Assembly (NCBI GenBank): GCA_031292035.1
Contig: JARLHX010000277.1
Coordinates: forward strand, 1 to 64,000
Length of the DNA: 64,000 bases
Direction: 5' to 3'
From: Negativicutes bacterium
GTDB lineage: Bacteria > Bacillota_C > Negativicutes > Sporomusales_B > JARLHX01
Made by a program: the position numbers and the translations under genes. The notes beneath the pieces are model-generated. The model saw only the letters and a list, made by a program, of their open reading frames with translations. It was not told where the DNA came from and made no database searches. Position 1 is the stretch's first letter; each line of letters starts with the position of its first letter. This document shows, piece after piece, positions 1 through 7,810 of this stretch.

Positions 1-109
1 CTAGGCAACTATCGCCGTTTTTCAGGTCGGTTAACGCTACTGCTACATTGTCCTTTTGGTCGAGCACTAATGCTTTTTTCCCGCCTGCTAAACTACTTAG
101 TTCTTCCAT
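1..109 (-). CDS. UxaA-family dehydratase, SAF-domain subunit (5' partial)
   Basis: The first 36 codons of a minus-strand gene that runs off the left edge. The translation has MEELSSLAGGKKALVLDQKD followed by NVAVALTDLKNGDSCL. The stretch KALVLDxKDNVAVAL.DLK.GD is typical of the small N-terminal (SAF) part of altronate/galactarate dehydratase-like proteins (UxaA family), which dehydrate sugar acids. A GAGGGTGAAAG Shine-Dalgarno precedes the ATG. In many Firmicutes this subunit is a separate ~90-110 aa gene followed by the catalytic UxaA gene, so the partner probably lies beyond the window. The substrate cannot be told. Family call fairly sure from a short but characteristic segment. Confidence 0.7.
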   Translation of the reverse strand, partial: MEELSSLAGGKKALVLDQKDNVAVALTDLKNGDSCL

Positions 110-147
110 CTTTCACCCTCCATTGCTTTTTGTGGCTAAAAAGTATT

Positions 148-408
148 TTATTTCAGCCGCACCTTGGTCTCCCCCCCTTTTGATTCAACTTCTTTACGGG
201 GTGAAGACTGGGGAGCGGTTGGAATCCACACATAACATGCTTTAGTTGCACATTCTATGCCATCACAATAAACCAGGTGGCCACCATTGCGACCGACCCG
301 CACGAGTACTGTTACGACTCGTTTCCTGGGTTCCCCAGTAATCCAGCTTGCAGTTACAGCTTGCATCTTCATGTGCAAAAAGCAATATACAGTCGCATTA
401 TGCGACAA
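148..408 (-). CDS. Doubtful small ORF upstream of the uxaA-like gene
   Basis: An open frame of up to 86 codons (TTG start, or an internal ATG near 375) with no family I recognise. Its N-terminal part is moderately hydrophobic and the C-terminal tail is charged. No good ribosome binding site precedes either start, and the TTG start lies inside a palindrome at 392-406. It may simply be leader sequence of the uxaA-like gene. Reported because the stretch is otherwise empty. Confidence 0.2.
   Translation of the reverse strand: MSHNATVYCFLHMKMQAVTASWITGEPRKRVVTVLVRVGRNGGHLVYCDGIECATKACYVWIPTAPQSSPRKEVESKGGETKVRLK
392..406. promoter_or_regulatory. Perfect 15-bp palindrome, possible operator
   Basis: GTCGCAT-T-ATGCGAC is a perfect 7-bp inverted repeat with a single central base. 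It lies about 280 bp upstream of the uxaA-like start in otherwise non-coding DNA. Size and symmetry fit the operator of a dimeric repressor such as those of the GntR class, but no such regulator is adjacent. Confidence 0.35.
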
Positions 409-453
409 TATTTAGCGGCAGCAACTCACTGTTGCCCAAGAGATACAGCATAA

Positions 454-480
454 CAAAAGGGCTTGCATTACTGCAAACCC
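454..480 (-). terminator. Rho-independent terminator of a small minus-strand transcript
   Basis: On the minus strand the hairpin GGGTTTGCA-GTAA-TGCAAGCCC is followed by TTTTGTT. It directly follows the TAA of the 24-codon ORF at 481-555, which suggests a short transcript ends here. Confidence 0.6.
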
Positions 481-555
481 TTACTCCAAACGCACGCGCC
501 ACCCGCAAGCAGCGAAGTGGCCACAATCGCTATTTGCGCGACAATCTATTTTCAC
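481..555 (-). CDS. Possible 24-aa Cys-containing peptide
   Basis: A GTG-started frame of 24 codons encoding VKIDCRANSDCGHFAACGWR followed by VRLE. Three cysteines and a CGW motif stand out. The TAA is followed at once by a good terminator (454-480), the main argument that this is a real transcript. Against it, the Shine-Dalgarno is weak; the frame stays open upstream to a TTG near 594. Unknown function. Confidence 0.28.
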   Translation of the reverse strand: MKIDCRANSDCGHFAACGWRVRLE

Positions 556-629
556 CTTACTGACAACTAATCCCGCAGGAGGCCTACTCCTGCGCAACCT
601 TTTCCGGCAGGCGCCAGCAGCACAACAAA

Positions 630-663
630 ACTCAAAAGAGGCCGCTAGCGGCCTCTTTTGAGT
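630..663. terminator. Bidirectional terminator hairpin
   Basis: Perfect 34-bp palindrome: arms ACTCAAAAGAGGCCGCT and its complement, with no unpaired loop beyond the centre. Read on the minus strand it follows the stop of the small membrane protein gene at 678 by 14 nt. Confidence 0.8.
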
Positions 664-677
664 GTGGAGTTTGCAGA

Positions 678-854
678 CTAAAATCCGGGGTAAAATGGAT
701 TGTTCAACATTTCGGTTCCGATGAGGGAAATGTTGCTGACGAGCACCGTAGCAATTCCTATTACTACAGCAACCCCCAAAACAACGAAGAAGCTAATATT
801 GCTCTTATCTTCAGCTCCACTGAACTCCTCATACCACGCAACTGTTCTCGACAT
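678..854 (-). CDS. Small single-span membrane protein (58 aa)
   Basis: 58 aa: a polar N-terminus (MSRTVAWYEEFSGAEDKSN) leads into one long hydrophobic segment of about 20 residues (roughly 20-42: ISFFVVLGVAVVIGIATVLV), then a short tail ending NNPFYPGF. The ATG at 854 is chosen over longer reading because AGGAGGATGATTTTT precedes it. It has its own terminator (630-663) and a long AT-rich leader containing possible alternative hairpins. No family recognised. Topology suggests an N-in single-pass protein, perhaps a regulator or partner of a larger membrane complex. Confidence 0.65.
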   Translation of the reverse strand: MSRTVAWYEEFSGAEDKSNISFFVVLGVAVVIGIATVLVSNISLIGTEMLNNPFYPGF

Positions 855-1188
855 AAAAATCATCCTCCTAACCATTATTGTTCTATCCAATTTGAGTGAA
901 AGCGAGTTATATCTTTGTTCTGTCTTAATTGTAATTCTTAAAAGATTATAAGTAAAATAGATATATGAGATTCTAATTATCACTAAATTAGATAGTGGCA
1001 AGATCCCAAAGACCTTCTACCAAACCAAGACTGCATGAAAAATGGTTCCAGCTATTCGCTAGAACCAGAGACTTGATCTGCGTCAGGTCTGGTTACCGAT
1101 AATCCCTTTAGAATCGTGTCCTCTCGTGGCATTTTCGCCACCGGGCTGAATATATTATAGTAAGATACCATCTTAAAGGGGCACGATT
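855..1188. other. Divergent intergenic region with two mutually exclusive hairpins
   Basis: 334 bp between two divergent small membrane-protein genes. It is AT-rich near 900-1000. At 1044-1066 GGTTCCAGC/GCTAGAACC can pair, and at 1063-1094 AACCAGA/TCTGGTT can pair. The two stems share bases 1063-1066, so they exclude each other, as in attenuators. Which strand is transcribed is not clear. I do not recognise a known riboswitch class. Confidence 0.3.
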
Positions 1189-1440
1189 ATGAAATATCTT
1201 GGATTTCTTCAAGAAGCAGACGGCGGCTTTTCCGCCACCCGCCTCGGCTTCTTGCTATGGGTCATCGGCACTATAATTGTCTGGGCTGTCTGTAGCATTA
1301 AAACAGCCACCCTTCTTGAAATCCCCTCCTCAGTCCAAGTCATTATCGGCATTCTTATGACCGGAAAAGTCGTTCAGAAATACGGCGAAAAAACCAGCAG
1401 CCCCACCGACAGCCTCACGCAAAATAAGTCTTCAACTTAG
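1189..1440 (+). CDS. Small two-span membrane protein, phage/holin-cassette-like
   Basis: 83 aa. After MKYLGFLQEADGGFSATRLG come two hydrophobic spans (about 21-37 and 47-58). The region ends with a GKVVQKYGEK motif and a polar tail rich in Ser/Thr. I associate this layout with small membrane proteins in phage lysis cassettes, but no lysin or phage gene is near. AAAGGGG precedes the ATG. Possibly a domesticated prophage remnant or host gene; function unknown. Confidence 0.65.
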   Translation: MKYLGFLQEADGGFSATRLGFLLWVIGTIIVWAVCSIKTATLLEIPSSVQVIIGILMTGKVVQKYGEKTSSPTDSLTQNKSST

Positions 1441-1562
1441 CCCTTTGCTTTGCAGTCTTTTCAGCAGGCCGACCATGTTTCCTGGCCCGACTCGGGCGAG
1501 AGTTGGCTCACAGAATTGTGGTCAGCCTGTTGCATTTTATTAACTGAAGAGCAAATAAAAAT

Positions 1563-1580
1563 AACCGGATTTCTCCGGTT
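1563..1580 (-). terminator. Terminator of the 1580-1792 gene
   Basis: AACCGGA-GAAA-TCCGGTT hairpin on the minus strand followed by ATTTTTATTT. Its upstream arm touches the TAA of the small gene. Confidence 0.65.
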
Positions 1581-1792
1581 TAATTTAATTGAACATATAT
1601 ATTAGGATTACCCTTTTTCGCCAGTTTACAATCGGAATCCTTGCAGTTATTTGAATGTCTACATTTTATCGTTCTTATTTTCTTGGATTCCGCATCACCA
1701 AATTTTTGTGAATAGTGTTTTTCAATAACGACATGCTTATCCACCCGTTGACATAAAGTAAGGATCAAGTCCATTGTATGAAACTTCACCAT
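1580..1792 (-). CDS. Hypothetical basic Cys-containing protein (70 aa)
   Basis: 70 aa, lysine-rich, with a C-x5-C-x5-C-x-C-like cluster in the C-terminal half (IKCRHSNNCKDSDCKLAKKG). This could bind metal or nucleic acid. ATG at 1792 has GGTGG nearby. An internal ATG six codons later has GGTGAAG at good distance and may be the true start. A terminator follows immediately. Base composition is AT-rich compared with the later part of the window. No family recognised. Confidence 0.5.
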   Translation of the reverse strand: MVKFHTMDLILTLCQRVDKHVVIEKHYSQKFGDAESKKIRTIKCRHSNNCKDSDCKLAKKGNPNIYVQLN

Positions 1793-2172
1793 CTAAACCA
1801 CCACCTATTACATGCCACAATTCTACTATTTTCTACAAAATCCTCTATTTGTCTCTTTATACATGAAAACAGCTTTCAGTACCTCCAGCAATCATTGAAC
1901 AGTCGTCACCAACAGTCAACATTACTATATTCTCGAGACTAAAGCGAAAAGGGCCATTGTGATGAACAAGACACAGACGCTATGCTAACTTCGTCTTTAT
2001 TTCCAAAACGGTCAAACCAACATTTCTCTTGAACCAATGCGAGATTGGCAATTAGACCGAAAGTCGCCTTTTAAAATCGCCTATATTGCGGCAATATTCG
2101 ACAAATTATATCTTTAGATACAGAGAATTTTTCTATAATTGTGATAACATTAATATAAGTATGTAAAGGTCG
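1793..2172. other. AT-rich intergenic region with a palindrome
   Basis: 380 bp without a credible gene. The only structured item is a perfect palindrome ATATTGC-G-GCAATAT at 2093-2107. It lies about 70 bp before the response regulator start and could be an operator. A TATAAT box lies at about 2135-2140 without a good -35. Confidence 0.3.
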
Positions 2173-2850
2173 GTGATTTATTTGGGCCTATTTATTCCTA
2201 AAATACTGATTGTCGATGATGACAATCTTTCACTGGCCGCTCAACGACGCGTGATTCAAAATCATTATGTAACAGTGACAGCTAATGATCCCATAGAAGC
2301 ACTACAAGTTGCCAGTACTTACACCAAATCTCTAGCAGTAGTCATATCTGATTATAAAATGCCGTTCATGAATGGTGTTGAGCTTCTTTCAAAAATCTAT
2401 CTTATCAATCAAAACATCCAAAGAATTTTGCTTACCGGTTATGCCGAACTCCCTATTGCCGTCGCCGCGATAAACTGCGGCAAAATTTGTGCCTTTTTAA
2501 CTAAGCCGCTATCTCCCGATCTATTATTAGGAAAAATTGGTGAAGCACTTGCAGTACATAATCAAAATGCTACCCCTGATACCCCTAGCGGTTATTCCCG
2601 GCACAATGCACTGTCAGGTTTCGGCCTGAGCAAAAAAGAGCATGAGATTCTGGGCTTGATTATACATGGTTATTCCAATGGGGAAATAGCGCAAAGATTG
2701 GGCATCACCGTTGGAACAGTAAAATCGCACATCATTCATATTTTTGACAAAACCAATGCCCGCAGTCGAACGAAATTGATCGCATTGATCCTGGATTCAA
2801 ATATGCAAATGAGCGGCAATCAGATGGTCGCCGCTAGAAATATTCACTGA
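2173..2850 (+). CDS. Response regulator, REC-LuxR type HTH
   Basis: 225 aa DNA-binding response regulator. The receiver domain spans about residues 8-130, with acidic residues D15-D17 and phosphoacceptor D60 in ISDYKMP. A short linker follows, then a LuxR/GerE helix-turn-helix at about 152-215 (LSKKEHEILGLIIHGYSNGE ... GTVKSHIIHIF), which binds DNA as a dimer. GTG start at 2173 with AAAGGT close by; a TTG three codons on is possible. First of three adjacent receiver proteins with no histidine kinase in view, so the partner kinase must be elsewhere. Confidence 0.9.
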   Translation: MIYLGLFIPKILIVDDDNLSLAAQRRVIQNHYVTVTANDPIEALQVASTYTKSLAVVISDYKMPFMNGVELLSKIYLINQNIQRILLTGYAELPIAVAAINCGKICAFLTKPLSPDLLLGKIGEALAVHNQNATPDTPSGYSRHNALSGFGLSKKEHEILGLIIHGYSNGEIAQRLGITVGTVKSHIIHIFDKTNARSRTKLIALILDSNMQMSGNQMVAARNIH

Positions 2851-2937
2851 AAATTCCAACGCCGAGCACAAATTGGATTGAGCGCGCGACAGGAACACGA
2901 CTTGTCGAACATGCGCAATTAAAGAGAGGGCAAAACC

Positions 2938-4110
2938 ATGGGTAACCGGATTCTTTTCGTGGATGACGAAAGAGCGATATTGAAATCAGTCGAGCGGCTC
3001 TTTTATGACAGCGAGTATCAGGTCACCACTGCTAGCAGTGGACATGCCGGGCTGGAAGTTTTGGCTGAAGATGAATTTGATATCGTTGTGTCCGATAATC
3101 GCATGCCGCTGATGGATGGGCAGCAGTTTTTACGTCAAGTTAAAACTCTCTACCCCCAAACCACCCGCATTATGCTAAGCGGCTATGTCGAGGAAAAAGC
3201 CATTTTCGATAGCATTGTTGACGGATCGTGCAATATGTATCTGTTGAAACCATGGAAAGGAGAGGAGTTGCGGGGTAAGCTCAAGCGGATCATGGAGAGC
3301 AGAAAGGTATTCTCGCGCAAAGGGATTATCGCTATCGCCAATCAGTTGGACAACCTGTCTGTCGCGCCCAAACTGCACAAAAACCTCAATACACTAATTG
3401 AGAACGGGGTGGATATTGAATCAGTTGCCGCCTTCATCGAGACCGACCCCATGGTCGCAGTAGCTATCTTGAGAATCGTCAACAGCGCCTTTGAACATAT
3501 AGAAACTGGGTCGCTGATCAAGGCGGTAACCTATCTTGGCCTTAATACGACAAAAACAATAGCATTGTCTTGTAAACTTTTTGATAGCACCGACAAAACA
3601 ACCCTACCTTTCGATACTGAAATGCTGGCTGCTCACGCCCAGCGTTCAAACGCCATTCTGACCCGGATATATTCCGACTTACTGGAAAAAGAATTGCCTG
3701 CAGATTTTCAAACAGCCGGCTTACTCAGCAATCTAGGACTACTGCTCTATTTGCACTACTTTCCCGAAAAATACGAACAAGTCATCATTGACCAAGACAA
3801 CGGGCTGAAAAAAACGCTGTTTCAACATGAAAAAGCTGTTTTGGGGGTGACCCATCAGGAAATCGGCGGTTATTTGATGCACTGGTGGGGTCTGCCCTAC
3901 CCGATTGTGGAGTCGGCGCTATTTCATCACGAGCCGCTGCAAGATTCGATTATCAACCAGGAACTGGTGGCTGCCGTTCATGTCGCCAACTATCTCGCCT
4001 GGCAGCCACTGAACCCCGATTTGGCAGAATTGGAGACCGGGGTATTTCAAGTGCTGGGTATCGCCCAGGAAGATTGCCTGGATTTAGGGAAGCGATTTAT
4101 TTTCATTTGA
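2938..4110 (+). CDS. Response regulator with HDOD output domain
   Basis: 390 aa. The N-terminal receiver domain (residues 3-120) has phosphoacceptor D53 in VSDNRMP. From about 135 to 330 an HDOD domain follows (LVAKxL-like start VAPKLHKNLNTLIENGVDIE, later GLLSNLGLLLYLHYFPEKY and EIGGYLMHWWGLPYPIVESA). HDOD domains are HD-superfamily relatives that lack the full metal-binding set and usually act in signalling rather than catalysis. AGAGAGGGC precedes the ATG. Likely co-transcribed with the following REC-HD-GYP gene, 44 nt downstream. Confidence 0.9.
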   Translation: MGNRILFVDDERAILKSVERLFYDSEYQVTTASSGHAGLEVLAEDEFDIVVSDNRMPLMDGQQFLRQVKTLYPQTTRIMLSGYVEEKAIFDSIVDGSCNMYLLKPWKGEELRGKLKRIMESRKVFSRKGIIAIANQLDNLSVAPKLHKNLNTLIENGVDIESVAAFIETDPMVAVAILRIVNSAFEHIETGSLIKAVTYLGLNTTKTIALSCKLFDSTDKTTLPFDTEMLAAHAQRSNAILTRIYSDLLEKELPADFQTAGLLSNLGLLLYLHYFPEKYEQVIIDQDNGLKKTLFQHEKAVLGVTHQEIGGYLMHWWGLPYPIVESALFHHEPLQDSIINQELVAAVHVANYLAWQPLNPDLAELETGVFQVLGIAQEDCLDLGKRFIFI

Positions 4111-4154
4111 CCCTGTTCTTTGGGGCCGATTTTTATGGAGGAAAAGAAAATTCA

Positions 4155-5240
4155 ATGGAATTAGTTAATAAGGTGCTCTTTGTTGATGATGATAACTTAT
4201 ATTTAAAATCACTCTATCGCGCATTTCAGGAACAATTCGAAGTATTTGTTGCAAACAATGTGGTCGACGCAATGTCGACCTTAGAATCAGAGGGGCCATT
4301 TGCGGTTGTTGTTTCTGACTACCGGATGCCAGGCTATGACGGTCTGCAGTTTTTGCGGTTCGCCAAGCAATGTGCGCCGCAATCTGCCCGGATATTGCTG
4401 ACCGGTTATCCTGATATGGACTTGGCCTTGGCCGGAATAAACGATATAAAAATCGATGCATTAGTGGTCAAAGCTTCCAGCCTTGATATCTTGGAAACTG
4501 TTATTAGGAATGCAGTCATAAATTACAATGCTGCTTTAAGAGCCAACGATTTGTGGAAATCTAACATTATGAAAATAAATAAACAACTGGAAGATATTCA
4601 AACTTTGACAGGCCAGTACCATAAAGAATTAGCTGACAGCCGCGAAGGGATCTATAAGGTACTGCCCATCATCCTGTCGGCTAAAGCACCTGGCTTGTTT
4701 ATTCACTCAACAAGGGTTGCCGCACTTGCGGAAATGTTGTCACAGCTGCTTGGGTTACCTGAAGAAAAAATAATGCAAATAAAAAATGCTGCATTAATCC
4801 ACGATTTCGGGATGATCTACTTGCCTGACGAGATAGTAAATACGAATGATTCTTTAACATTGAAAGAAGAAAGTATCGAGAGTTTTCATGTTAAATTTGG
4901 CTATGACTTATTGGCGCGTATGCCACTAGATCAAGCTGTTCTGGATATTGTTTATCAGCATCACGAAAGACTGGACGGGTCTGGCTATCCTCAAGGACTT
5001 TTCGGAAAAGATATTCCGGTTGAATCACAAATCATTGCGATTGCAGATGTAATGGAGACTATGTCCCGTGAACTCGATATATATGCTGCCCTAAATTATA
5101 TTAACGTCAATCGCGATATAAAATTCTCCCGCGCAATTACTGATATCTGTACAAGTATTTTTCAGAACGACAAGTTTAATTTTGAAAATATTAATGTTGT
5201 TGAATACACTGAAGCACAGCCTAGTTTACTTACGCCATAG
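4155..5240 (+). CDS. Response regulator with HD-GYP domain (c-di-GMP phosphodiesterase)
   Basis: 361 aa. Receiver domain at 5-125 with D55 in VSDYRMP, a helical linker, then an HD-GYP domain with HDFGMIYLPDEI and HHERLDGSGYP. Those are the HD pair and the GYP signature of phosphodiesterases that hydrolyse cyclic di-GMP. The frame is open for a further 270 bases upstream, inside the preceding gene. I chose the ATG at 4155 because the receiver fold starts there (NKVLFVDDDN) and GGAGG lies 13 nt before it, a slightly long spacing. The three consecutive receivers suggest one branched output system. Confidence 0.9.
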   Translation: MELVNKVLFVDDDNLYLKSLYRAFQEQFEVFVANNVVDAMSTLESEGPFAVVVSDYRMPGYDGLQFLRFAKQCAPQSARILLTGYPDMDLALAGINDIKIDALVVKASSLDILETVIRNAVINYNAALRANDLWKSNIMKINKQLEDIQTLTGQYHKELADSREGIYKVLPIILSAKAPGLFIHSTRVAALAEMLSQLLGLPEEKIMQIKNAALIHDFGMIYLPDEIVNTNDSLTLKEESIESFHVKFGYDLLARMPLDQAVLDIVYQHHERLDGSGYPQGLFGKDIPVESQIIAIADVMETMSRELDIYAALNYINVNRDIKFSRAITDICTSIFQNDKFNFENINVVEYTEAQPSLLTP

Positions 5241-5439
5241 GCAAAACTTTACTATGAACAGGTATCTATTGATGGTTGAACAATACTAGCACTTGCCAAA
5301 TTATATTTAATCTTCTGACTGGTCCCTTGAGTAGTGTCAACAAAAGCGCGTCCCCTTCAGCGCCAAGAAAAAAGAGTAATAGACAGCAATGTGTTTTAGT
5401 GTGTAATTCTTATTTTTTGCCCACCCTTGCAGACAAAAC

Positions 5440-5468
5440 AAAAAAGAGTCCACAGACTATCTGCAGAC
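5440..5468 (-). terminator. Terminator after tRNA-Thr
   Basis: Minus-strand hairpin GTCTGCAG-ATAGT-CTGTGGAC (two G-T pairs) followed by TCTTTTTTGTTTT, 12 nt beyond the tRNA CCA end. Confidence 0.75.
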
Positions 5469-5480
5469 CCTTGATTTCAT

Positions 5481-5556
5481 TGGAGCCGATATGGAGACTC
5501 GAACTCCAGACCTGCGCATTACGAATGCGCTGCTCTACCAACTGAGCTATATCGGC
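5481..5556 (-). tRNA. tRNA-Thr (anticodon CGU)
   Basis: 76-nt cloverleaf with CCA encoded. Acceptor arms GCCGATA/TATCGGC, D arm with AGCTCAGTTGGTAGAGC, anticodon stem GCGCA/TGCGC with loop TTCGTAA (CGT at 5521-5523), and T arm CTGGAGTTCGAGTCTCCAG-like. Reads ACG threonine codons. Confidence 0.95.
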
Positions 5557-5642
5557 ATTTTAACCACCCTTATTTTAGCCTCTAGCGCCGGAAAAGTCAA
5601 CAGGCTCGAGATAGTAACCTCTGCCATCAGCTTAAATGTGGG

Positions 5643-7004
5643 TCAATGCCCGGCAGTGAGCCGATATAAAAACCAGGTCACAGCCAACAGGTCGGCCGCT
5701 CCGCCGGGACTGACATTGTGCTGGATAAATTCCTGGTCCAGCGCCGCGACGACTGCGCGTCCAGCCTCAGTATACATGCCCCCGGCCGCCAAGGCGACTC
5801 CAGCTCGGGCCCGGACCCATGTCCGCATTTTATCGGGGTGGTGCCGATGCATCACCGTGGTGTCTTCCACGCAGGTCATGAGTACTAACAGTGTTTGGAC
5901 CAACGCGTTATTGATCGACTGTCCGGCCGCCAGGGCCTGCTGCAATGCCGGAAGCGCCTGCCGCCGGACACAGGGCAGCCCTTGCTCCATCTCCCCCCGA
6001 ATACCGGTGATGCCGTGATCGCGATACAGCCGCTCACCAGCAGTCAGCGGTCGTGATTTATTCTGCAAATCGCCGAAATCTCTGGCGACAATGCCAGAGA
6101 CAATCAAAGCCATCGTCGCCAAAATCCCCTCCGGGTCGAGAGCTTTGCCGCCGCGACGCAGCCAGCCCGCCGCTGCCGCCGCTACCCCGAGCGAAAAAAT
6201 CGCCCCTTTTTGGGTATTCACGCCGCCGGTAGCGGCCCCCATTGCTCGCTCCCCTTCCTTGCCAATAAGCCGCAGTATCGGCAAGAGGGACTCAAGGCCG
6301 GTTTCATGCCACAATCCAGCCTGGGCGCAACGGGCCATCGTCAAGGCCAATGCCCCCGAGCTGGCCATAAAGCTATAAAAGTCCATATCGCTATGAGAGC
6401 CGGAGTTGGCGCGGTCGACCAGACCGGGAGCCGGAGTACAGGCCACCTCAAAGAGCATGGCTTCCAGGGCCAGAGCGCCAATGTTCTCGGCCGCCGGGCT
6501 GACACTGCGAGTCTGGTGAGCAATAAACTGATCGAAAAGCCGCTGCGTGGCCAGACTAATGTCGGTCTGGCTATGGCGCCGCTCGCGCATACAGACAACC
6601 GCGGCATCGTTGCAAACCAGACACCGCCTCAGATGACCTTCCTCCTGGCGCGAAACAAGATTGCCTGCAGCATCAAACACGTCCAGGTCAAGCAGGCGGC
6701 CAAAAGGCTGCTCCTCTTCAATCATCTTGCATATGCCCTTTATCTCCCTGGCAACACCGCCTACCGCCAGAACCGCCTCCGGCCCGGTTGCCAGATTGAC
6801 GCTTTCCAATGCCACAACGGCCATCCGGGCTGTCACTTCCCGAACGGCATGGTCTCTGAGCTGGCGCGTCAAATAAGTATCCTTGACATCGCCAGCCATA
6901 TTGATGGTAATACTTACAACCGGACTTTCACTGCTTTCCCGCAGCCTATCCTGCCTAACTTTACGGGCTTCTTTCGCTGCCAAGACATCATTCAAAGTAA
7001 TCAT
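5643..7004 (-). CDS. citXG: CitX-CitG fusion: holo-citrate lyase prosthetic-group enzyme
   Basis: 453 aa. The N-terminal ~170 residues resemble CitX, which transfers the phosphoribosyl-dephospho-CoA group to the citrate lyase acyl carrier protein (segments RQEEGHLRRCLVC, SQTDISLATQRLFD). The C-terminal ~280 residues are CitG, which makes triphosphoribosyl-dephospho-CoA from dephospho-CoA and ATP (TPAPGLVDRANSGSHSDMDF, GATGGVNTQKGAIFSLG). The ATG at 7004 has AAAGGAAAAAACC before it; a longer reading has no support. No citrate lyase subunit genes are adjacent, so it serves a citrate or citramalate lyase encoded elsewhere. A GCAGG-N17-GAA element lies upstream. Confidence 0.88.
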   Translation of the reverse strand: MITLNDVLAAKEARKVRQDRLRESSESPVVSITINMAGDVKDTYLTRQLRDHAVREVTARMAVVALESVNLATGPEAVLAVGGVAREIKGICKMIEEEQPFGRLLDLDVFDAAGNLVSRQEEGHLRRCLVCNDAAVVCMRERRHSQTDISLATQRLFDQFIAHQTRSVSPAAENIGALALEAMLFEVACTPAPGLVDRANSGSHSDMDFYSFMASSGALALTMARCAQAGLWHETGLESLLPILRLIGKEGERAMGAATGGVNTQKGAIFSLGVAAAAAGWLRRGGKALDPEGILATMALIVSGIVARDFGDLQNKSRPLTAGERLYRDHGITGIRGEMEQGLPCVRRQALPALQQALAAGQSINNALVQTLLVLMTCVEDTTVMHRHHPDKMRTWVRARAGVALAAGGMYTEAGRAVVAALDQEFIQHNVSPGGAADLLAVTWFLYRLTAGH

Positions 7005-7071
7005 GGTTTTTTCCTTTGCGTAAAATGATCCTCTCGCTTGCAAAACAAAACAACTTAAAATGTATTATGTT

Positions 7072-7099
7072 GTTTCGCGAATTTTAGCGAAAAACCTGC
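7072..7099 (-). promoter_or_regulatory. GCAGG-N17-GAA element upstream of citXG
   Basis: Minus strand: GCAGGT, 17 nt, GAAACA. About 70 nt before the citXG ATG. It overlaps an inverted repeat AAACAAC/GTTGTTT (7048-7075). One of the recurrent elements described in the findings. Confidence 0.5.
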
Positions 7100-7220
7100 C
7101 CTATTTTTGTTTTTAGATAATTTTTACAATATATTTACATTTCCTTATAGCCAGCTATTGCCACGAGACAACCACCGGCTAGTCTGGTAAACTGGATATA
7201 CGAATGAGGGGGGAGAGCGC

Positions 7221-7385
7221 TTGACGGTATATGACGTATTAAATCAAATAGATAAAGATCTGACTTGCTGCGATGAGATAATGAAACGTTCTCGCCGGAG
7301 AAAAACATTATTTAACTTGGTAAAAGTCACCGCACGGAAAAAGGCACTTGTTGAAATGAAGAACTTTATTTTGGAAAATCACTAG
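7221..7385 (+). CDS. Hypothetical small basic protein (54 aa)
   Basis: TTG-started gene with a strong GAGGGGGGAGAGCGC leader immediately upstream and a good terminator 35 nt after the TAG. The product begins MTVYDVLNQIDKDLTCCDEI and continues with a strongly basic helix (KRSRRRKTLFNLVKVTARKK) and an acidic-polar end. Mostly predicted alpha-helical, with a CC pair at about 16-17. No family recognised. It stands alone between citXG (divergent) and azlCD (convergent). Confidence 0.6.
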   Translation: MTVYDVLNQIDKDLTCCDEIMKRSRRRKTLFNLVKVTARKKALVEMKNFILENH

Positions 7386-7419
7386 AATTGCTATTATTGT
7401 TTTTTTACTGCAATATGAC

Positions 7420-7458
7420 AGAAGGCCCCAGTGAAAACTGGCGGCCTTCTTTTTTATG
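7420..7458 (+). terminator. Terminator of the 54-aa gene
   Basis: Hairpin AGAAGGCC-CCAGT-GAAA-ACTGG-CGGCCTTCT followed by TTTTTAT on the plus strand. Confidence 0.85.
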
Positions 7459-7477
7459 CAATTCTCCCCACTCCGGT

Positions 7478-7810
7478 CTAGCTGCCCAACCAGCGCAAGA
7501 GCACCACGGTGGACAGCCCCAGCGCCATGGTCAGCGCCGTATTGCGAAAGGCATAGGCTATCACCGCCGCAAGTAGACCGGCCAATAGATATTCATTGCC
7601 GACAGTAATATCGAGATGACCTCGCGGCAGTAGCAGCGACGGAACAATCAGCGCTGTCAAGATCCCGGTAGGAACATGTTTCAGCCAGCGGTCGAACCAC
7701 CCCGGCAACCCGAGCTGCCGAAATAAAACCTGGGCGGCAAAGCGAGTCAGAAACGTCACGCCCGCCATTCCCAAAATAATCCACAGCATCTCAAGCCGCA
7801 TCTGGTTCAT
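7478..7810 (-). CDS. azlD: AzlD-type branched-chain amino acid exporter subunit
   Basis: 110 aa small hydrophobic protein with about four membrane spans. The start MEML-IILGMAGVTFLTRFA and the conserved PTGILTALIVPSLLLP segment are typical of AzlD. It works with AzlC in the membrane to export branched-chain amino acids or their analogues. The gene overlaps azlC by 20 nt, so the two are translationally coupled. GAGGGGGATG precedes the ATG. Confidence 0.88.
   Translation of the reverse strand: MNQMRLEMLWIILGMAGVTFLTRFAAQVLFRQLGLPGWFDRWLKHVPTGILTALIVPSLLLPRGHLDITVGNEYLLAGLLAAVIAYAFRNTALTMALGLSTVVLLRWLGS

Noticed and set aside
1189..1440. Prophage edge
   Set aside because: Only one phage-like small membrane protein is present, without lysin, integrase, att repeats or structural genes nearby.
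3885..4154. Long N-terminal extension of the REC-HD-GYP protein
   Set aside because: It lies in another frame inside the HDOD gene and its sequence is Arg/Gly/Ala-rich with no domain; the receiver begins at the ATG at 4155.
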